From positions 1 to 47,048 of the forward strand of contig JAKPKE010000158.1 in the NCBI GenBank assembly GCA_029553855.1: 47,048 nt of DNA, given 5' to 3'. The DNA comes from Bacillota bacterium. GTDB taxonomy: Bacteria > Bacillota > Clostridia > Lutisporales > Lutisporaceae. The translations under genes and the position numbers were made by a program. Positions 42,895 through 47,048 of this stretch are shown in pieces. Positions within the stretch are counted from its first letter, which is position 1. Each line of letters opens with the position of its first letter. Below the pieces are notes generated by a model, which was not told the origin of the DNA, did not search any database, and saw only the letters and a list, made by a program, of their open reading frames with translations.

Positions 42895-43160
42895 ACAGCC
42901 TGTAAACTGAATTGCATATAAATGATACTATATTAACTGTTTTTCTATTTAGATATTTCGCATTAATCATTCTATTTAAGTCAAACTTTGCGAAATATTT
43001 TCCTTGATTTTCATAACGCATAAAATTTTTGCATTGTGTCAAGCAAACAGCCCTGCGTGGCCGATCGACCCCTGGATGTTTGCAAAGACAAAATGTAAAA
43101 AAATTTTCGCGTTATATTTATATTCATTATAATCCAAAAATATCTATAATGAAATGGCGA
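42895..43160. other. Spacer with two inverted repeats, no gene
   Basis: ATATTTCGC/GCGAAATAT (42953-42961, 42990-42998) is a perfect 9-bp dyad. A longer imperfect palindrome spans 43013-43115 (arms 43013-43049 and 43077-43115, ends ATAACGC/GCGTTAT, inner TGTTTGC/GCAAACA). The promoter of the giant gene must lie here but no clear -35/-10 pair was identified. Confidence 0.5.
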
Positions 43161-43200
43161 AAGGAAGCAGGCTGTACATTATTTTACAACCCGCTTCCTT
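43161..43200 (-). terminator. Terminator of the LysM gene
   Basis: AAGGAAGCAGGCTGTA and TACAACCCGCTTCCTT (43161-43176, 43185-43200) form a long stem with mismatches; the tail on the minus strand is TTTCGCC, so the T-run is short. Confidence 0.65.
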
Positions 43201-43219
43201 CATGATCTCATTGATAGTA

Positions 43220-44260
43220 TTATTTCAGTCCTGCTGAAATTTTTATGCTTGCCTGATGATTTGCATCAACTTTACCGTCTTTGTGCCTTGTACTGTTTAA
43301 AAAATGTATGTCAAAAACTCCGTTAATACCATTATTTTTTACCCAGTCGTTGTTTATACCCGCTCCATAATCTCCGCTTCTCCAGCTTGTCCACTCGCCC
43401 CCTGCGCCGGCATCATTTCCCGCATGAGGCATACTGCTCATGCTTGCGGCAATTTTCCTCCCATTGTATTTTATAATCACGGGCCTTGTAACCCAGCTGA
43501 ATTTACCGCCCCATATTTCCTTCATTTTTTTTGTATCTCCGGCAGTCAGTGTTTCGCAATCAGCGTGATTTGCACCGGTTGTACGTCTGGCAAAAAACGA
43601 TTTTCCGGTACTAAAATCATAGACTTCAAAATCGGCTCCTGTCGGTATGACATACTGTGCTTCCGTCCACCAGTCCAGTGCTTCTCCGTATTTTGCACCC
43701 GGTGTGCTTTTTATCGGTACATTGTGCACCGGTATTTTTACTATGTCTCCGATATTCGGCCAGGCTGACTGGCTTAAATTATTTGCTTTCAGCAATTCTG
43801 CAAGAGGAATTCCGAACTTGTTGGAAATGCTCCAGTAAGTATCTCCCTTTACCACAGTATAATTCTTATATGTTATATAAGGTTTGGAATTTGCAGGTAT
43901 CTTGATTTTCTGCCCTATATATAAATAAGAATTAGCATTAGCTCCATTCAGGCTCATAAGTTCATTGATATCAACCCCGTATTTTTGGCTGATCTTCCAG
44001 TATGTTTCTCCTGCTGTGACGATGTGGGCGGCATACTGAGGGACAACAATTTTCTGTCCGGGATAAATAATAGTACTTTGGGTTGCATTGTTTGCGGCCA
44101 TCAGGCCGGTTATCGGCACGTCCAGCTTCTGGCTGATGATCCAGTACGTATCACCTTTTTGTACTGTATAAGCTGTACTCGCTGCATATATTCCGGTGGC
44201 ACTTCCCAATATCATGCTTGTACACAAAACGCTTGATATCAATAGCTTTTTAAACCACAT
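43220..44260 (-). CDS. Secreted triple-LysM protein with the same uncharacterised C-terminal domain as the 31844 gene
   Basis: 346 residues. A signal peptide (LLISSVLCTSMILGSATGIYA), three LysM modules (YTVQKGDTYWIISQKL; HIVTAGETYWKISQKYG; YTVVKGDTYWSISNKFG) that bind peptidoglycan, and then a 140-residue domain: DWWTEAQ, NHADCETLTAGD, IWGGKFSWVTRPVII, ASMSSMPHAG and DIHFLNSTRH ... KVDANHQ. The second gene with this domain, at 31844, carries a peptidoglycan-binding module instead of LysM. The ATG at 44260 has GGGAGGT upstream. No c-di-AMP riboswitch is seen in front of it. Confidence 0.9.
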   Translation of the reverse strand: MWFKKLLISSVLCTSMILGSATGIYAASTAYTVQKGDTYWIISQKLDVPITGLMAANNATQSTIIYPGQKIVVPQYAAHIVTAGETYWKISQKYGVDINELMSLNGANANSYLYIGQKIKIPANSKPYITYKNYTVVKGDTYWSISNKFGIPLAELLKANNLSQSAWPNIGDIVKIPVHNVPIKSTPGAKYGEALDWWTEAQYVIPTGADFEVYDFSTGKSFFARRTTGANHADCETLTAGDTKKMKEIWGGKFSWVTRPVIIKYNGRKIAASMSSMPHAGNDAGAGGEWTSWRSGDYGAGINNDWVKNNGINGVFDIHFLNSTRHKDGKVDANHQASIKISAGLK

Positions 44261-44368
44261 AAATTGACCTCCCAACATAAATGCTTTATTTGGTTTACAT
44301 AATTACATTCGACGTAAACCGCGAAAACCATTTATGTAAATTATGGCGGAGGTCCAAGCTCTTTGCAA

Positions 44369-45487
44369 TTATAGTGTTTTCAGATACTCCGACAGCTTCT
44401 CCAGGCCTTGCTCAAGTATTTCCGTCGAGCAGGCATAACCGATTCTTGCACACTTCTCCAGCTCGAAGCATGATCCCGGAGTTAATAATACTCCATAATT
44501 TTTCATCAAATTAACGCAAAAGGCTCTTGAAGGTATGTCATAATCATAGTAAAGCAGTGCGGTAGTACCTGCCTGCGGTTTTACATAGGACATATGTGTT
44601 TCCTTGTTGACCCATTTGTCAAGAACTGCAAGGTTCCTTCTCACCATGCTTTTGTTTCTTTTAAGCAGCTTGTCTGCATTTTTGAGCGCAAGCCCGGCAA
44701 ATATCTCATCCAGCATGCCGCAGCTTATCATATTGTAATCCCTGTGTTCAAAACACTTTGCAATAATGTCCTCTGATGCTGCAACCCATCCTAATCTCAG
44801 CCCGGCAAGGGAGAATACCTTTGACATACTGCCTACGCTTATTCCCTTATCATAAATATCAACAATGGATTTGCTGTAGCCTTCCTCCTGAGTCAATCCC
44901 CGATATACTTCATCGCATAAAACATAAGCATTCGCATTCTCCGCAATTTCAACAATCTCCCTTAGCATATCCTCCGGTATAAGGGATCCCGAAGGATTGT
45001 TTGGATTGTTTATACAAATCACCTTGGTTTTTTCGTTTACCATATCTCTTAATTCATTGAGGTCCGGCAGAAAGTTGTTCTCAGGCTTTAGCTTCAGAAG
45101 CTGAACATCTGCTCCGAAGGACTCGGGTATGGAATACAGCTGCTGGTATGTCGGAAGCACTGAGATAACCCTGTCTTCCGGCTCAACTATTGAATACAGT
45201 ACTAAATGGTTAGCTCCAATTGCCCCATGTGTGGTAAGGATATTTTGAGGCTTCATTCTTTCGTACAGGCTGCATATTCCCTCTTTGAATTCGGGTGCTC
45301 CAGATATATGTCCATAGGTCAGCCTTTTGCCAAGCACCTTTGGAATATACTCTTCCGTATTCTCTCCCGATAATTCCAAAAGCTCATTCAAGCTGATTGA
45401 ATGCACACAGGTTTCTCCAATGTTATAAATTGCATCATCTTCAAATTCGTTCATCCATTGCTCTACTTTAAAGGGTTTAATCTTCAT
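44369..45487 (-). CDS. Class I/II pyridoxal-phosphate aminotransferase
   Basis: 372 residues. Fold-type I aminotransferase with the PLP-lysine region SMSKVFSLAGLRLGWVA and NNPNNPSGSLIPEDML, DEVYRGLTQ and the C-terminal substrate-binding arginine region (ARIGYACSTEILEQGL). AAGGAGG precedes the ATG. It may act on amino acids that feed 2-oxoacids, which would suit the Vor module, but the substrate is not known. It lies just upstream of the LysM gene on the same strand. Confidence 0.9.
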   Translation of the reverse strand: MKIKPFKVEQWMNEFEDDAIYNIGETCVHSISLNELLELSGENTEEYIPKVLGKRLTYGHISGAPEFKEGICSLYERMKPQNILTTHGAIGANHLVLYSIVEPEDRVISVLPTYQQLYSIPESFGADVQLLKLKPENNFLPDLNELRDMVNEKTKVICINNPNNPSGSLIPEDMLREIVEIAENANAYVLCDEVYRGLTQEEGYSKSIVDIYDKGISVGSMSKVFSLAGLRLGWVAASEDIIAKCFEHRDYNMISCGMLDEIFAGLALKNADKLLKRNKSMVRRNLAVLDKWVNKETHMSYVKPQAGTTALLYYDYDIPSRAFCVNLMKNYGVLLTPGSCFELEKCARIGYACSTEILEQGLEKLSEYLKTL

Positions 45488-45552
45488 AATGCTTCCTCCT
45501 TATATTGTAGCCCCCGCATATTTTACATTCCGGTTCCTTTAGCGCAGATCCT

Positions 45553-46257
45553 TCATTTTATCTCGGAAAAACCTGCCCACAGCTTTTTTATTTCCTTCCA
45601 TATGCCCTTGCTTTCTTCAGGCTTCCGGCTGATCTTTTTGTTAATTTTATTACCTGTCTCTTTTATGGATTGAATATCAATGTTCTTTCCGGCATTAATC
45701 TCGGGCAGATCTTCTTCGCCATATTCCCGGGTGTCCCGGCGTTCAACCTCATCTATTGCTTCAAGAAGCCCGGCACATTTCTCCCTCAGCTTTTCATCAT
45801 TCCATTTGCCCCCTTCGGCTCCTTCTTCGCCGGGGAAATAGCTTTCGGGCCTTATGTATCCCTTAATGTGAAGCAGAGTTATGACCTCGGGGAAAATATC
45901 CTGTATGATATCCTTCATGCGTTCATTCCGAAATCTGTCAATGGTTTTGTAATCGGGAGTATTCATTCCGCTGAGCCACATAAACATTACGTTTTCCCTG
46001 CAATTTTTTGCAATGCTCCTGCATGAAAACACCTTCTGAGTATAGGCATAAATTATAATCTTCAGCATCATCACAGGATTGTAGCTGCTTGCCCCAATAC
46101 CTTCATATCTTTCATACAAAGGCGCGGTGTCTATATTCTCTATTATACTGTCTACTGCCCTTACTATATGGTTTTCGGGAATCAGCTCTTCCAGGCTTGG
46201 GGGAAGAAATGTAATCTGCCCTTGATTGTATGGTTTGAAGGGAGCTTTCGTGTCCAT
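45553..46257 (-). pseudogene. Remnant of an IS1182-type transposase
   Basis: 234 residues homologous to the N-terminal DUF772 part of IS1182-family transposases (PYNQGQITFLPPSLEELIPE, NPVMMLKIIIYAYTQKV, TIDRFRNERMKDII). The catalytic segment that usually follows (VDGTKIEANANKYSF type) is absent: the text goes from RPESYFPGEEG straight to a charged region resembling a later helix, and the rest of the DDE domain is missing. A good ribosome-binding site (GGAGGAGA) and start remain, so the fragment could be expressed. No inverted terminal repeats of an insertion sequence were recognised. Confidence 0.8.
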
Positions 46258-46308
46258 ATGATTCTCCTCCTCATAAACAATAATCCGATCTTTTGTTATT
46301 GAATTAAT

Positions 46309-46456
46309 TATATCATAAATCCGTAAGGATTTATGATATTAGCCCATGTGCGTTCTGCGCAGCAGAAAATCGCACGGGCATAAAATGAAAAATATAATAT
46401 GCGCAAGCATATTATATCATAAATCCGTAAGGATTTATGATATAATCCCATGTGCG
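46309..46456. repeat. Cluster of GNRA-loop palindromes in direct repeat
   Basis: A 44-nt unit occurs at 46309-46352 and again at 46413-46456; each contains the palindrome ATCATAAATCC-GTAA-GGATTTATGAT. Between them are a TTCTGC-GCA-GCAGAA dyad, a GCCCATGTGCG/CGCACGGGC pair and ATAATATGC-GCAA-GCATATTAT. GTAA and GCAA are GNRA tetraloops. The cluster is next to the transposase remnant. Confidence 0.75.
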
Positions 46457-46487
46457 AAAAGGAGAGTTCCAATTGGAACCCTCCCTT
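46457..46487 (-). terminator. Terminator of the S-layer-domain gene
   Basis: Minus strand: AAGGGAGGGTTCC-AATT-GGAACTCTCCTTTT (46487-46457), a strong stem followed by Ts. Confidence 0.85.
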
Positions 46488-46510
46488 AATATTATCAATA
46501 CACCTGAGCC

Positions 46511-47048
46511 TTACCTGTTCTTCAGGTACCGGTCTATCATTGCGGCGGCTTCTTCACGGGTAATGAAGTTCTTGGGCTTGAAGGTATTGTCATCGTATCC
46601 GCTCAGTACTCCCATGTCCGCCAGTATGTCCAGATATAAAAGGGCATATTTGGCAACACTGTCCCTGTCCGAAAAGTATATACCCTTTGGCCTCGGAGGA
46701 TCCCCAAGCATCCTTCCCAATATGGCGGCCGCCTCCTCACGGGTTATCTTCTCATTTGCGCCAAGCATTGTTTTTCCTTCCACTGCCCTTCCTTTGACCC
46801 AACCGTTTGCGTATGCGTCTTCCACATACTTAATTGCCCAACCGGGTATATCTTTCTTATCCGTAAAGGGCAGCTGCACGTTGCCGGATGCTGTGTCCTC
46901 AGTCCCAAACCCTGCAGACAGCAGCTTAATAAATTCGGCCCTTGTGATATAATTCTCCGGTTTATAGTAATACCCTTTGCCTGTTTTTACACCCTCGGCT
47001 ATATTTCTGTGAGCAAGTGAGTACACTGCATCCCTTGACCACCTTGTC
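46511..47048 (-). CDS. S-layer homology (SLH) domain protein, C-terminal part (start outside window)
   Basis: At least 179 residues, open to the window edge. The text holds three SLH modules in a row: one beginning WSRDAVYSLAHRNIAEG and ending ITRAEFIKLLSAGFG, one FTDKKDIPGWAIKYVEDA ... ITREEAAAILGRML, and one FSDRDSVAKYALLYLDIL ... ITREEAAAMIDRYL. Three SLH modules anchor proteins to pyruvylated wall polymers. What they anchor is outside the window. The gene ends with a short basic tail and a strong terminator. Confidence 0.93.
   Translation of the reverse strand, partial: TRWSRDAVYSLAHRNIAEGVKTGKGYYYKPENYITRAEFIKLLSAGFGTEDTASGNVQLPFTDKKDIPGWAIKYVEDAYANGWVKGRAVEGKTMLGANEKITREEAAAILGRMLGDPPRPKGIYFSDRDSVAKYALLYLDILADMGVLSGYDDNTFKPKNFITREEAAAMIDRYLKNR

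Noticed and set aside
43304-43768. Plus-strand frame of 154 codons
   Set aside because: It is the complement of the LysM gene, with no ribosome-binding site.
44261-44368. A second c-di-AMP riboswitch before the triple-LysM gene
   Set aside because: The 108-nt gap does not contain the aptamer strings.
1-47048. CRISPR arrays, tRNA or rRNA genes, prophage
   Set aside because: No regularly spaced repeats, no cloverleaf and no rRNA-like stretches were seen; the repeats found are palindromic or tandem without spacers.

Overview
The window looks like a chromosomal segment of an anaerobic, spore-forming, low-GC Gram-positive bacterium of the class Clostridia. The signs are strong AGGAGG ribosome-binding sites, a T-box and a c-di-AMP riboswitch, a 2-oxoacid:ferredoxin oxidoreductase with phosphate acyltransferase and acid kinases, a 2-hydroxyacyl-CoA dehydratase activase-like giant protein, S-layer, LysM and LamG surface proteins, and sigma-K-like promoters in front of small coat-type genes. 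Genus cannot be fixed from the sequence alone.

Layout. 1-3.2 kb: a partial unknown gene, a class II aldolase, then ApbE (FMN transferase) divergent from a NusG-II protein and a Gx-type membrane protein. 3.2-6.4 kb: cell-envelope genes uppP, cdaA and cdaR. 6.4-14.9 kb: one metabolic module made of a PAS/AAA+ sigma-54 activator, a textbook -24/-12 promoter with an upstream inverted repeat, butyrate kinase-phosphate butyryltransferase-butyrate kinase, a P-loop ATPase, and a four-subunit 2-oxoacid (Vor-type) ferredoxin oxidoreductase. Its logic is oxidation of branched-chain 2-oxoacids to acyl-CoA, then acyl phosphate, then acid plus ATP, with reduced ferredoxin. 15-18.4 kb: T-box, argS, and glmM, which is usually next to cdaA-cdaR but here lies 10.7 kb from cdaR.

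18.7-24.4 kb: accessory genes (membrane LuxR-type regulator, triple-LamG surface protein, lipoprotein, small membrane protein). 24.5-27.9 kb: a pair of homologous half-permeases (one with a ferredoxin tail) divergent from a Crp/Fnr regulator whose start codon appears non-canonical, followed by a nitrilase-family amidase and a CBS protein. 28-31.6 kb: chemoreceptor, HD-domain hydrolase, a small hydrophobic gene interrupted by TGA, and a small membrane protein. 31.6-34.4 kb: c-di-AMP riboswitch and the secreted wall protein it precedes, deoD, and three small minus-strand genes. Three promoters share the pattern AACC-N15-CATAnnATG, which fits mother-cell sigma-K control.

34.6-47 kb: mntP, thrC, cheW, an M23 peptidase, the 1431-residue activase-like protein, a triple-LysM protein sharing an uncharacterised C-terminal domain with the riboswitch-preceded wall protein, an aminotransferase, a dead IS1182-like transposase fragment, a cluster of GNRA-capped palindromes and the end of an S-layer-domain protein. 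No tRNA, rRNA, CRISPR array or prophage was seen. The most notable signals are the complete sigma-54 circuit, the sigma-K-like promoter set, the shared C-terminal wall domain with its c-di-AMP link, the half-permease/ferredoxin locus, and several unusual translation-start arrangements.
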